A stretch of 14,374 nucleotides of DNA from Clostridiaceae bacterium (GCA_016297585.1 JAEDGJ010000053.1:1-14374); one strand, 5' to 3'. Positions 1-6,472 are shown, counted from the stretch's first letter. Notes: generated by a model from the letters alone, not told the origin. Translations and numbers: made by a program.

Positions 1-93
1 CCCCGTAACCGTCACCTTTCCTCCCCGTTTTGCCGTCACGCGCAGCCCGCCGGGACGCGGCAGCGGGAATTTCAGCCGGATCTCACGTTCCAC
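1..93 (-). CDS. 5' end of an unidentified gene (partial, GTG start)
   Basis: Thirty-one open codons run from a GTG at 93 down to the left edge with no stop. A consensus promoter sits upstream on the same strand (161-132), and a purine-rich AAAAAGGGGG box ends 11 bases before the GTG. The visible peptide begins MEREIRLKFPLPRPGGLRV and continues as alternating basic and hydrophobic residues, which could be beta strands. No signal peptide or recognisable motif is visible, and I do not recognise the family. The call rests mainly on promoter plus ribosome binding site plus open frame. A spurious open frame cannot be excluded at this length. Confidence 0.45.
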   Translation of the reverse strand, partial: MEREIRLKFPLPRPGGLRVTAKRGGKVTVTG

Positions 94-131
94 GAAAAAA
101 CAGTCCCCCTTTTTGTCTCGCGTTTTTCCTC

Positions 132-161
132 ATTCTAACATCGGCGCCGCGGCCGAGTCAA
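132..161 (-). promoter_or_regulatory. Sigma-A-type promoter for the left-edge minus-strand gene
   Basis: On the minus strand TTGACT (161-156), an 18-base spacer and TAGAAT (137-132) are near consensus. Transcription would start at about 125, giving a short leader of about 30 bases before the GTG at 93. It lies back to back with the plus-strand promoter at 255-284. Confidence 0.6.
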
Positions 162-254
162 CCGGAAAGACCCGGAATCCAAAGAATTTCCCGTCCGCAA
201 AGCGCCCCGTTCCTCCTTTTTCCCCGATTCCCGGCAAATCATAAAACCATCCGC

Positions 255-284
255 TTGACAAATGTCCGGTTTCTGTGGTACGCT
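255..284 (+). promoter_or_regulatory. Sigma-A-type promoter for the capA-like gene
   Basis: A perfect -35 TTGACA (255-260) is followed by an 18-base spacer and TACGCT (279-284). A TGG just before the -10 could act as an extended -10 element and offset its weak match. The start site would be near 291, about 50 bases before the CapA start codon. Confidence 0.6.
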
Positions 285-340
285 AGCGGTATGGAAACCG
301 GAAAACGCGCGAAAACAAACCATAAGGAGGACCACCCGGC

Positions 341-1450
341 ATGAAAATCTTTCTCGGCGGCGATATTACCCCCACCCCCATCACGGTTCCCGCCTTCGAC
401 CGCGGCGACTTATCCGCCCTGTTCGGTACCGTGGGCGCGCTCATGGCGTCCGGCGACGCGCGCATTGCCAATCTCGAGTGCGCGCTGACCGAATCCGACA
501 CGCCGATCCGCAAATGCGGCCCCAATCTGCGCGGGCGTCCCGCCTACGCGCGCGTGCTGCGCGATTTCGGGCTGACCGCCGTGGGACTTGCGAACAACCA
601 CGTCTTCGACTTCGGCACCCCCGGCCTGCGCGACACCTGCGCGGCGCTCGATTCCGTGGGGCTGCCCTATACGGGACTCGGCGAAAACGAGCAGGACGCC
701 CGCCGTCCGCTGTTTTTCGACGCCGCGGGAAAGCGCGTCGCGCTGGTCTGCGTCGCGGAGCACGAATACAGCTACGCGCTGCGGAACCGCTGCGGCGTAT
801 GGGGCTTTGACCCGTTTGAGACGATGGAGGACATCGCGGAAGCGAAAAAGCGCGCTGACTATGTGCTCGTCCTCTACCACGGCGGCAAGGAGCAGTGCCG
901 CTACCCCTCTCCCCGGCTCCGCCGCGCATGCCGGGCGATGGTGCGCGCCGGCGCGGACTTCGTTGCCTGCCAGCATTCGCACTGCGTCGGCGTATACGAG
1001 ACCTACCGGGACGCGGGCATCCTCTACGGGCAGGGCAATTTCAATTTCGTCGGCTATATCGACCACCCGCACTGGAGAAGCGGGCTCTTAGTCGAGTTAA
1101 ACGATACCCCGGACGGCCGCCTGACCCCGGTCTTCCACCCGCTCACCGTCACGGACACCGGCGTCACGCTGGCCGAAGGCGAGACGCGGGAGACGGAGCT
1201 CGCGGGGCTTGCCGAACGCAGCCGCATCCTCGAAGACGAGGACGCCTGGCTTGCCGAGTGGCACGCGTTCTGCGTCTCCATGCAGGCAAACTACCGCGAG
1301 GGCGTCGCGCGCGCGTTCCGGGACAATGACACAGACGTCCCGGCGGAGATCTTCCCGCATTATCTCGACTGCGAAGCGCACACCGACGTCTGGCGCGAGC
1401 TTTTCCCGACCTGGCACAAGGCCGGCACGGACGAACAGGGCACTTATTAA
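341..1450 (+). CDS. CapA-family metallophosphatase-like protein
   Basis: This 369-residue protein has the motif set of the CapA (poly-gamma-glutamate synthesis/capsule) family, which has a calcineurin-like metallophosphatase fold. The motifs in order are GGD (6-8), NLE (44-46), NNH (85-87), YHGG (179-182), QHSH (211-214) and GQGNF (230-234). The Asp, Asn and His residues are expected metal ligands. The start is fixed by AAGGAGG at 324-330, ten bases before the ATG. Unlike many CapA proteins there is no N-terminal membrane anchor or signal peptide, so it is probably cytoplasmic. No capB/capC-like ligase genes are nearby, so a role in polyglutamate capsule is not supported; the substrate is unknown. 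It looks monocistronic, with a promoter upstream and a long hairpin after it. The C-terminal 90 residues are acidic and carry no motif I recognise. Confidence 0.85.
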   Translation: MKIFLGGDITPTPITVPAFDRGDLSALFGTVGALMASGDARIANLECALTESDTPIRKCGPNLRGRPAYARVLRDFGLTAVGLANNHVFDFGTPGLRDTCAALDSVGLPYTGLGENEQDARRPLFFDAAGKRVALVCVAEHEYSYALRNRCGVWGFDPFETMEDIAEAKKRADYVLVLYHGGKEQCRYPSPRLRRACRAMVRAGADFVACQHSHCVGVYETYRDAGILYGQGNFNFVGYIDHPHWRSGLLVELNDTPDGRLTPVFHPLTVTDTGVTLAEGETRETELAGLAERSRILEDEDAWLAEWHAFCVSMQANYREGVARAFRDNDTDVPAEIFPHYLDCEAHTDVWRELFPTWHKAGTDEQGTY

Positions 1451-1482
1451 AGAAAAGCGTCTCCCGGAACGGTCAATGCAAA

Positions 1483-1535
1483 CGGCACCCCACCTGTCGG
1501 ACAGTATAGGATACTATCTGACAGGTGGGGTGTCG
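1483..1535. terminator. Very long near-perfect hairpin between convergent genes (bidirectional terminator or palindromic repeat)
   Basis: Bases 1483-1501 pair with 1517-1535 (C-G ends, two G-T pairs). After one C/A mismatch, 1503-1507 pair with 1511-1515, leaving a loop of about three bases. That is about 24 paired positions. The core arm is CACCCCACCTGTC. It sits 32 bases after the CapA stop and 31 bases before the stop of the minus-strand gene, so it can terminate both. However, neither side has a clean U run, only short T-rich tracts such as ACTTTCATTTG. It could therefore also be a dispersed palindromic element. Confidence 0.6.
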
Positions 1536-1566
1536 TCCACTTTCATTTGCCGTGCCCGCTTGCTCC

Positions 1567-2274
1567 TTATGCTATGGACTGCGCGGCACTCCCGCTCTCC
1601 GTCCGCGCCCGAAAGCCCGGTACGGCCTCCGAAAACGGCGTGCCCGCGTCGTCCGGCGACAGTGCCGGAAGGGAGGAAATGTCGATGTGCGCCGGGTCAA
1701 AAAGCGGCGATTCCCCCAGCGGCTCGCGCGTATGCCGGACGTACCAGGTTTCCCCCGCGAGCGCGCACGGAAGCCTCCCCACACCGGATTCGTCCGTCAA
1801 CGTCGCCAGCCGCAGCGTGCGCGTGCCGGCCTTTTCAAGCACGGCGTTCCAATCCTTTGCCGTCTCTGCCGTCACGCGCAGCACGCCGTCCTCGCGGCAG
1901 CAGACAAAGCGCGCGGAAAAGCCCCAGCCCTTATACGCCGCGCGGTACCAGGTCAGCCCTTCCTCCGTAAGCGTTCCGTCCGGCGCAGCGCAGGGGATCG
2001 TGAAGACCTCTCCCAAGAGCGCCGTCTCCAGCAGCGCCTGCGTGCGCGTGTCGAGCGAATACGCCGCGGCCTCGAGAAGTCCGGCATCCGAGAGCGCGTC
2101 CCGGGCTTCCTCCTGTGTGACGGGCGTCCGCTGCGGCACCTGCGCGTACGGCAGCGGCGCGTTCGGGTCTTCCTGCGGCGCCTCGTTCCCGTTCATCCGT
2201 ACGCCGATCCCCACGGCAATGCCCGCCGTCAGCAGTACGGCGGCAAGAAAAAACGGCCATAGCCGGCGTTTCAT
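1567..2274 (-). CDS. Hypothetical membrane-anchored extracytoplasmic protein
   Basis: A 235-residue protein of no family I recognise. The N-terminus is MKRRLWPFFLAAVLLTAGI, a positively charged end followed by a single hydrophobic helix (about residues 5-25). This suggests an uncleaved anchor or a signal peptide without a lipobox cysteine. After a Pro/Asp/Gln-rich linker there is a soluble domain with several Trp, Tyr and Cys residues and alternating strand-like stretches, ending in a low-complexity tail. The ATG at 2274 is chosen because AAAGGAG lies 9 bases upstream, and because the longer frame up to 2373 would begin inside the promoter. It is transcribed alone from 2378-2350 and converges on the capA-like gene. 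Secretion and anchoring are inferred from the N-terminus only. Confidence 0.7.
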   Translation of the reverse strand: MKRRLWPFFLAAVLLTAGIAVGIGVRMNGNEAPQEDPNAPLPYAQVPQRTPVTQEEARDALSDAGLLEAAAYSLDTRTQALLETALLGEVFTIPCAAPDGTLTEEGLTWYRAAYKGWGFSARFVCCREDGVLRVTAETAKDWNAVLEKAGTRTLRLATLTDESGVGRLPCALAGETWYVRHTREPLGESPLFDPAHIDISSLPALSPDDAGTPFSEAVPGFRARTESGSAAQSIA

Positions 2275-2349
2275 CGGTTCCTGCTCCTTTCTCCGGGAGC
2301 ATCCCCCGGCAATCCAAATGAAAACCGCGTGTTTCTTCTCTGCAATCCG

Positions 2350-2378
2350 ATTGTAACACGGCGCTCTCCGCACGTCAA
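2350..2378 (-). promoter_or_regulatory. Sigma-A-type promoter for the membrane-anchored protein gene
   Basis: On the minus strand TTGACG (2378-2373), exactly 17 bases, then TACAAT (2355-2350): nearly full consensus. Transcription from about 2343 gives a leader of about 70 bases. The leader includes a small CCGGG/CCCGG hairpin (about 2296-2312) just ahead of the AAAGGAG box. Confidence 0.75.
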
Positions 2379-2490
2379 TGCTTTTTTCGCATTATCGCCT
2401 CTGCTTATCGCCTGTTTTCGGATATTCCGTCTGTTTTTCCGTCTCAGCCGAGCCCTTTTTCCATCCGTCCCGTTCTCCCGTGCCGATGCC

Positions 2491-2515
2491 GTGACGGTGT
2501 AACGAAACCGTAACG
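2491..2515. promoter_or_regulatory. Three GTRACG direct repeats upstream of the ABC-F promoter
   Basis: GTGACG (2491-2496), GTAACG (2499-2504) and GTAACG (2510-2515) lie in a row just upstream of the -35 box at 2526. The last two are 11 bases apart, about one helical turn. The position fits an activator site, but no regulator gene is nearby and the repeats are short. The rest of 2381-2525 is T/C-rich with a short TTATCGCCT duplication and no gene that I can see. Confidence 0.25.
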
Positions 2516-2525
2516 CAAAACCCCC

Positions 2526-2554
2526 TTGTAAAACCCGCCAAAGCGTGCTATACT
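2526..2554 (+). promoter_or_regulatory. Extended -10 promoter of the ABC-F/ANT(6) unit
   Basis: TTGTAA (2526-2531), a 17-base spacer, then TATACT (2549-2554) preceded by TGC, which makes an extended -10 element. The start site is expected near 2561, so the transcript would carry a leader of about 212 bases before the ABC-F start codon. Confidence 0.75.
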
Positions 2555-2586
2555 GTATCCATCCTCAAAAAACGGAAGGTGCAGGC

Positions 2587-2598
2587 ATGATTCGGTAA
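2587..2598 (+). CDS. Three-codon regulatory upstream ORF (Met-Ile-Arg-stop)
   Basis: ATG ATT CGG TAA with a good ribosome binding site GGAAGG (2574-2579), seven bases before the ATG, starting about 26 bases after the predicted transcript start. The stop codon is the loop of a TTCGG/CCGAA hairpin, so translation and RNA folding exclude each other. Such minimal ORFs are known in leaders of ABC-F antibiotic resistance genes, where a drug-bound ribosome stalls and lets RNA polymerase read through. The peptide itself probably has no function outside the ribosome. Confidence 0.55.
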   Translation: MIR

Positions 2599-2621
2599 CC
2601 GAACGCAAAAGGACATACGGA

Positions 2622-2664
2622 CTCTTTCCCCGCAGTAAGGCTTTTTACTGCCGGAGAGGTTTTT
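2622..2664 (+). terminator. Premature intrinsic terminator inside the ABC-F leader
   Basis: GCAGTAA (2632-2638) pairs with TTACTGC (2645-2651) around a six-base loop. The stem extends through CC/GG and CTCT (2622-2625) with AGAG (2655-2658). It is followed by GG and a TTTTT run (2660-2664). This stands well before the ABC-F start codon, so by default many transcripts should stop here. Confidence 0.7.
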
Positions 2665-2772
2665 GTGTCCCGTTTTCGCTTCGGACGCCCGGATTTATGC
2701 CTGTGCGGTATCCTCTTTTTCGGATGCGCCGGGGAAATCTGCGCGTGCATCTCGTAAAAAGGGGGCTTTTTT

Positions 2773-4263
2773 ATGTCTCAGATCACCGTTTCCCATCTCA
2801 CCTTCCGCTATGACGGCAGCGCCGACGACGTCTTCACGGACGTCTCCTTCCGGCTCGACACCGACTGGAAGCTCGGCTTCGTCGGCCGCAACGGACGGGG
2901 AAAGACCACCTTCCTCCGGCTGCTGATGGGCGAGCTCGAGTACCGCGGCACGATCTCGTCGCCGGTCTCGTTTGAATACTTCCCCTATCCCGTTCCGGAT
3001 GACGCGCTTCCCATGCGCGCCGTCCTCTCCGGCATCACGCCGGACGCGCAGGACTGGCAGCTTGAGCGCGAGCTCGGACTGCTCGGCGTCACGCCCGACG
3101 CGCTTTCACGTCCCTGGCGCACGCTGTCGCCCGGAGAGAAGACGAAGGCGCAGCTCGCCGCGATGTTCCTGCGGGAAAACGCGTTCCTGCTCATCGACGA
3201 GCCGACAAACCACCTCGATCTCGACGGCCGCGCGCTCGTCTCCGCCTATCTCTCCCGCAAATCCGGCTTCATCCTCGTCTCCCACGACCGCGCCTTCCTC
3301 GACGGCTGCGTCGACCACATCCTCGCGCTCAACCGGGCGAATATCGAGCTGGAAGCGGGCAGCTTTTCGTCGTGGGAGCATAACCGCGCGCTGCGCGACC
3401 GGTTCGAACGCGATACCGACGAGCGTCTGCGGCGCGACATCCGGCGGCTCGAGGCGTCGGCGCGCCAGTCGTCCGCGTGGGCGGATAAGGTCGAGTCGAC
3501 GAAGATCGGCTTCGACCCGCGCAAAACCGAAAAGCAGAACGGCACCCGCGCCTATATCGCCGAGCAGTCCCGCCGGATGCAGCAGCGGCGCAAAAACCTC
3601 GAGCGGCGGCAGGCACGCGCCATCGAGGAAAAGTCGAAGCTCTTAAAAAACGTCGAACGCGCCGACGACCTGAAAATCCGGCCGCTTGTCCATTACGCAA
3701 AGACCCTCGTCGAGCTGCGGGACGTCTCCGTTTTCTACGGGGAGCGCACCGTCTGCGAGCATGTCCGCTTCGAGCTCGGCGCGGGGGAGCGTGTCTTTCT
3801 GCGTGGGCGGAACGGCTGCGGAAAGTCGAGCCTGCTCCGGCTCATCTGCGGCGAGCCCATCGGGCACACCGGCACGGTTTTCACGGCGCCGGGACTCCTC
3901 TTCTCCGTTGTGCCGCAGGATTCGTCGTTTCTCGCGGGTTCCCTCGACGATTTCATCGACGGCGCCGGGGTGGACGGCACGCGGATGCGCACCATCCTGC
4001 GCAAGCTCGACTTTGAACGCGCGCAGTTTGAAAAGGATATGCGCAGCTACTCCGCCGGGCAGAAAAAGAAGGTGCTGCTCGCCCGCAGCCTCGCGTCGTC
4101 CGCGCACGTCTACGTCTGGGACGAGCCGCTCAACTATATCGACCTCTTCTCCCGCGTGCAGCTCGAACGCCTCATCCGCGAGTTTTCGCCCACGATGCTG
4201 CTCGTCGAGCACGACGCCGCCTTCGCGGACGCCGTCGCAACGAAGACCGTCACGCTCCCATAA
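2773..4263 (+). CDS. Lsa/CplR-type ABC-F ribosome protection protein
   Basis: A 496-residue soluble protein with two ABC ATPase domains and no membrane segment, as in ABC-F proteins that bind the ribosomal E site and dislodge antibiotics. NBD1: Walker A GRNGRGKT (38-45), signature LSPGE (118-122), Walker B IDEPTNHLD (141-149). A charged helical interdomain linker follows (about 190-320), the P-site tRNA interaction region that contacts the drug site. NBD2: GRNGCGKSS (345-353), signature YSAGQ (426-430), Walker B WDEPLNYID (449-457). The start MSQITVSHLTFRYDG, the pattern WELERELxLL-like around 100, and the C-terminal SPTMLLVEHD...VATKTVTL match what I recall of Lsa(A). That family gives lincosamide, streptogramin A and pleuromutilin resistance. 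The spectrum cannot be read from sequence. The start has GGGGG seven bases upstream. It is probably co-transcribed with the ANT(6) gene 32 bases downstream. Confidence 0.9.
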   Translation: MSQITVSHLTFRYDGSADDVFTDVSFRLDTDWKLGFVGRNGRGKTTFLRLLMGELEYRGTISSPVSFEYFPYPVPDDALPMRAVLSGITPDAQDWQLERELGLLGVTPDALSRPWRTLSPGEKTKAQLAAMFLRENAFLLIDEPTNHLDLDGRALVSAYLSRKSGFILVSHDRAFLDGCVDHILALNRANIELEAGSFSSWEHNRALRDRFERDTDERLRRDIRRLEASARQSSAWADKVESTKIGFDPRKTEKQNGTRAYIAEQSRRMQQRRKNLERRQARAIEEKSKLLKNVERADDLKIRPLVHYAKTLVELRDVSVFYGERTVCEHVRFELGAGERVFLRGRNGCGKSSLLRLICGEPIGHTGTVFTAPGLLFSVVPQDSSFLAGSLDDFIDGAGVDGTRMRTILRKLDFERAQFEKDMRSYSAGQKKKVLLARSLASSAHVYVWDEPLNYIDLFSRVQLERLIREFSPTMLLVEHDAAFADAVATKTVTLP

Positions 4264-4295
4264 TAAAAAAAACGGAAAGGAGCTCCTGATAGAAT

Positions 4296-5168
4296 ATGAT
4301 GCGCACCGAACGGGAAATGACCGACCTGATCCTCTCCGCCGCGAAGCGGGATGACCGCATCCGCGCGGCGTACCTCAACGGCTCCCGTGCAAACCCCGCC
4401 GCACCCCGCGATAACTTTCAGGACTACGACGTCGTCTACGTCGTCACGGAGACCGCGCCGTTTCTGGCCGACCGCGCGTGGCTGTCCGGTTTCGGCACGC
4501 CGCTGCTCGTGCAGGAGCCGGACGCCAACGACTTCGGCTGGGGCGAGGACGCCGACTATACGCGGAGCTATACCTGGCTGATGCTCTTTTCGGACGGCAA
4601 CCGCATCGATCTGCACATCGCGGTGCCGGACGCCGCGCTCGCGGACTACGGGCAGGACAGCCAGACCGTCCCGCTGCTCGACAAGGACGGCCTCCTTCCC
4701 CCGATCCCGCCCGCGTCCGACCGCAGCTACCATGTCCGCCGTCCGACCGCCGCGCAGTTTTCGGGCTGCTGCAACGAATTCTGGTGGTGCCTGAATAACG
4801 TCGCCAAGGGCATCGCCCGCGACGAGCTGCCCTATGCGCAGCGGATGTGGAACGAATACGTCCGCGACATGCTCGACCGGATGCTCGAATGGAAAATCGG
4901 CGTGCGGACGGATTTTTCCGTCTCGGCGGGAAAGCTCGGGAAGTATTTCAAGCGCTTCCTCCCGCCCGCGGACTACGCCGCCTACGCCGCGACCTACGCC
5001 GGCGCCGATTACACGGCGCTGTGGGACGCGGTCGACGCGGGCTGCGCGCTCTTTTCCCGCGTGGCGCGGGAAAACGCGGACGCGCTCGGCTTTTCCTACC
5101 GCGCGGAGGAGGAAGCGGGGCTGCGGGAATACCTGCGGATGGTGCGCAGCGGCGAGATCCGTCCGTAA
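4296..5168 (+). CDS. ant(6): ANT(6)-type aminoglycoside 6-nucleotidyltransferase
   Basis: A 290-residue protein close in length and motifs to AadK/AadE enzymes, which transfer AMP from ATP to the 6-hydroxyl of streptomycin. Visible hallmarks are MRTEREM at the start, the nucleotidyltransferase motif GSRAN (29-33) with DNFQDYD (39-45) whose two Asp bind metal, a third acidic site in NRIDLHIAV near 100, LLDKDG, and CCNEFWW in the C-terminal helical domain. A TAG in frame six bases upstream excludes a longer protein. Two adjacent ATGs (4296 and 4299) are possible. The ribosome site AAAGGAG is rather far (13 bases) and lies in an AGGAGCTCCT palindrome, which may weaken translation. No promoter or terminator is seen in the gap after the ABC-F gene, so expression should depend on the upstream leader. 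Base composition matches the neighbours, which argues for a resident rather than recently acquired gene. Confidence 0.9.
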   Translation: MMRTEREMTDLILSAAKRDDRIRAAYLNGSRANPAAPRDNFQDYDVVYVVTETAPFLADRAWLSGFGTPLLVQEPDANDFGWGEDADYTRSYTWLMLFSDGNRIDLHIAVPDAALADYGQDSQTVPLLDKDGLLPPIPPASDRSYHVRRPTAAQFSGCCNEFWWCLNNVAKGIARDELPYAQRMWNEYVRDMLDRMLEWKIGVRTDFSVSAGKLGKYFKRFLPPADYAAYAATYAGADYTALWDAVDAGCALFSRVARENADALGFSYRAEEEAGLREYLRMVRSGEIRP

Positions 5169-5180
5169 CACAAAAAACAG

Positions 5181-5215
5181 CGGCGTTCCGTCCGTTTATC
5201 GCGGACAGAACGCCG
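5181..5215. terminator. Bidirectional intrinsic terminator
   Basis: CGGCGTTC (5181-5188) pairs with GAACGCCG (5208-5215). One mismatch follows, then GTCCG (5190-5194) pairs with CGGAC (5202-5206) around a seven-base loop. The plus strand continues with TTTTATAT; the minus strand continues with CTGTTTTTTG. It lies between the convergent ANT(6) and beta-propeller genes and can end both transcripts. Confidence 0.85.
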
Positions 5216-5239
5216 TTTTATATGTCCAAAGCGGGATCT

Positions 5240-6433
5240 TTACCGCAGCGACGCCGGCAGATCCTCCATCCGGATGCGGTACACATGCCGGTGCCCCTCG
5301 TGAACGGAGTCGAACGAGATCATGCTGCCGTCCGGGCTCCAGCGCGGATGCAGATCGCAGCGCATATCCGGATCGGCAAGCTCATTTAACGGAATCGTCG
5401 CGATGTCCGCGAGCAGCGTCGTCCGCGCCTGCGCGATGTCGTACAGATACAGGCTGCGGTAGCCGTCATGCGGATAGGTGTCGTTCAGGATGAAGCGGCG
5501 GTCGGGAGAGAAGCTGCAGTGCCCGTCGCCCGGCATCGTCCCGTGCGGGTCATAGCGCATCGCCTCGTGCGTGCGGTCGCGGAACAGCCAGCAGCCCCAT
5601 TCGTGCTCGCGGTAGGTTTTAGCGTAGATCATCACATGTTCGTCGTCCCGCCAGTGCAGATGGGACGCCACGTCGTCGAGCAGCAGGTACGGTTCCCCGC
5701 CGTCGATGTCCGCCGTGATCGTATAGGTACGCCACGGCGCGCCCGTCCGGTCCGGCCGTCCGCGGAACAGCACGAGAAAGCGCGTGCCGGAGGGGTTTAA
5801 GTTGATGTGGTTGACGAGGAACTTCCAGCCCTTCTCCTCCTCCGCCATATACGGCAGCGCGATCCGGTACATGTCGTCGAGCGAGAGCACAAGGCTTGCT
5901 TCCCCGGTATCGAGATCCATCCGGTACACGCCGTCGTCCGCGGGATGCGGCTCGCTCTCCCACGGGTCGGCGATGCCGTCGTAGCCGTAGCCGGGGCGGA
6001 ACCAATAGACGCGGGAGAAATTGACCGACACCGCCGTGCGGCCGTCCGCCGAAACGTTTGCCGCGGGACGCGGCAGGATGCGCATCTCTCCCGTGCGGAC
6101 GTTCCGGATGACGCACTGATAGGTGCGGTTAAAGCAGACGTTGTAGAGCACCTCGTCGGGATGCGCGGGACGCCACTGGAACATCGAGCCCTGCTGGAAA
6201 TTCCACGCCGCGGTCTCCGCAAGCGGGATGTAGGCGTTGTCGCGCAGCCGGATCATGCCGAGCTCCGCGACGTCCCAGGCGCGCTGCATCCGGTTCATGA
6301 ACGGCACGCGGTGCACAAGGTGATACGCAAGGTCTCCGGAAAAGGGCTGATTGTCATAATAGCCGTAGAAATAGTGCGCAGGCTCCCGGGTCAGGCGCTC
6401 GATCGGGACAAGCTGGTTCTTCAGCGGACGCAT
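5240..6433 (-). CDS. Beta-propeller (TolB/PD40-like repeat) protein of unknown function
   Basis: A 397-residue protein with no signal peptide, so probably cytoplasmic. It contains repeated strand-rich units with PD40-like signatures, notably CSFSPDRRFILND and LHPRWSPDGSMISFDS, each followed by a YLYDI- or VYRIRM-type strand. This is the pattern of TolB/oligogalacturonate-lyase-like propellers. The N-terminal part has a characteristic FYGYYDNQPFSGD stretch and conserved His/Tyr-rich segments (MRCDLHPRW, SVHEGHRHVY) that could bind metal or sugar, but I see no proven catalytic signature. Similarity to oligogalacturonate lyase is only at fold and motif level. The ATG at 6433 follows GGGAGG at a spacing of about 10. 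The gene is monocistronic and divergent from the aromatic operon, with its own promoter. I cannot assign a substrate. Confidence 0.6.
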   Translation of the reverse strand: MRPLKNQLVPIERLTREPAHYFYGYYDNQPFSGDLAYHLVHRVPFMNRMQRAWDVAELGMIRLRDNAYIPLAETAAWNFQQGSMFQWRPAHPDEVLYNVCFNRTYQCVIRNVRTGEMRILPRPAANVSADGRTAVSVNFSRVYWFRPGYGYDGIADPWESEPHPADDGVYRMDLDTGEASLVLSLDDMYRIALPYMAEEEKGWKFLVNHINLNPSGTRFLVLFRGRPDRTGAPWRTYTITADIDGGEPYLLLDDVASHLHWRDDEHVMIYAKTYREHEWGCWLFRDRTHEAMRYDPHGTMPGDGHCSFSPDRRFILNDTYPHDGYRSLYLYDIAQARTTLLADIATIPLNELADPDMRCDLHPRWSPDGSMISFDSVHEGHRHVYRIRMEDLPASLR

Positions 6434-6472
6434 AGGCGTGTTTCCTCCCTCATAATCCGGTATTTTTCCTTC

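Larger units (their letters stand above)
2561..2772 (+). promoter_or_regulatory. Structured leader RNA upstream of the ABC-F gene, candidate antibiotic-responsive attenuator
   Basis: The 212-base leader carries a three-codon ORF (2587-2598), an intrinsic terminator (2622-2664) and competing pairings worked out by eye. TTCGG (2591-2595) pairs with CCGAA (2599-2603), with the uORF stop codon TAA as the exact loop. The same CCGAA can instead pair with a second TTCGG (2680-2684), as the start of a stem between 2599-2615 and 2666-2684 (about 16 pairs, three small bulges) that encloses the terminator. GGAAGG, the mini-ORF ribosome site (2574-2579), can pair with CTTTCC (2624-2629) in the terminator's left arm. 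The ABC-F ribosome site GGGGG (2761-2765) is flanked by AAAAAG and CTTTTT, which can also pair. Ribosome-mediated attenuation is established for other ABC-F resistance genes (Listeria lmo0919, B. subtilis vmlR). Its action here is inferred from layout; the ON/OFF assignment is not proven. Confidence 0.7.

Noticed and set aside
30..344. A plus-strand ORF of 104 codons ahead of the capA-like gene.
   Set aside because: It spans two divergent promoters, is rich in Pro/Arg/Ser without motifs and has no ribosome site.
2712..2734. A second terminator in the ABC-F leader ahead of the T-rich stretch at 2714-2720.
   Set aside because: The hairpin preceding it (2697-2711) is only five pairs including a G-U, too weak to claim.
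4134..5171. A long minus-strand open frame (345 codons) opposite the ANT(6) gene.
   Set aside because: A GC-rich shadow frame: composition is Arg/Val/Ala-rich without motifs, and the plus strand holds a clear resistance enzyme. The same applies to the long minus-strand frames opposite aroB, aroA, aroC and pheA.
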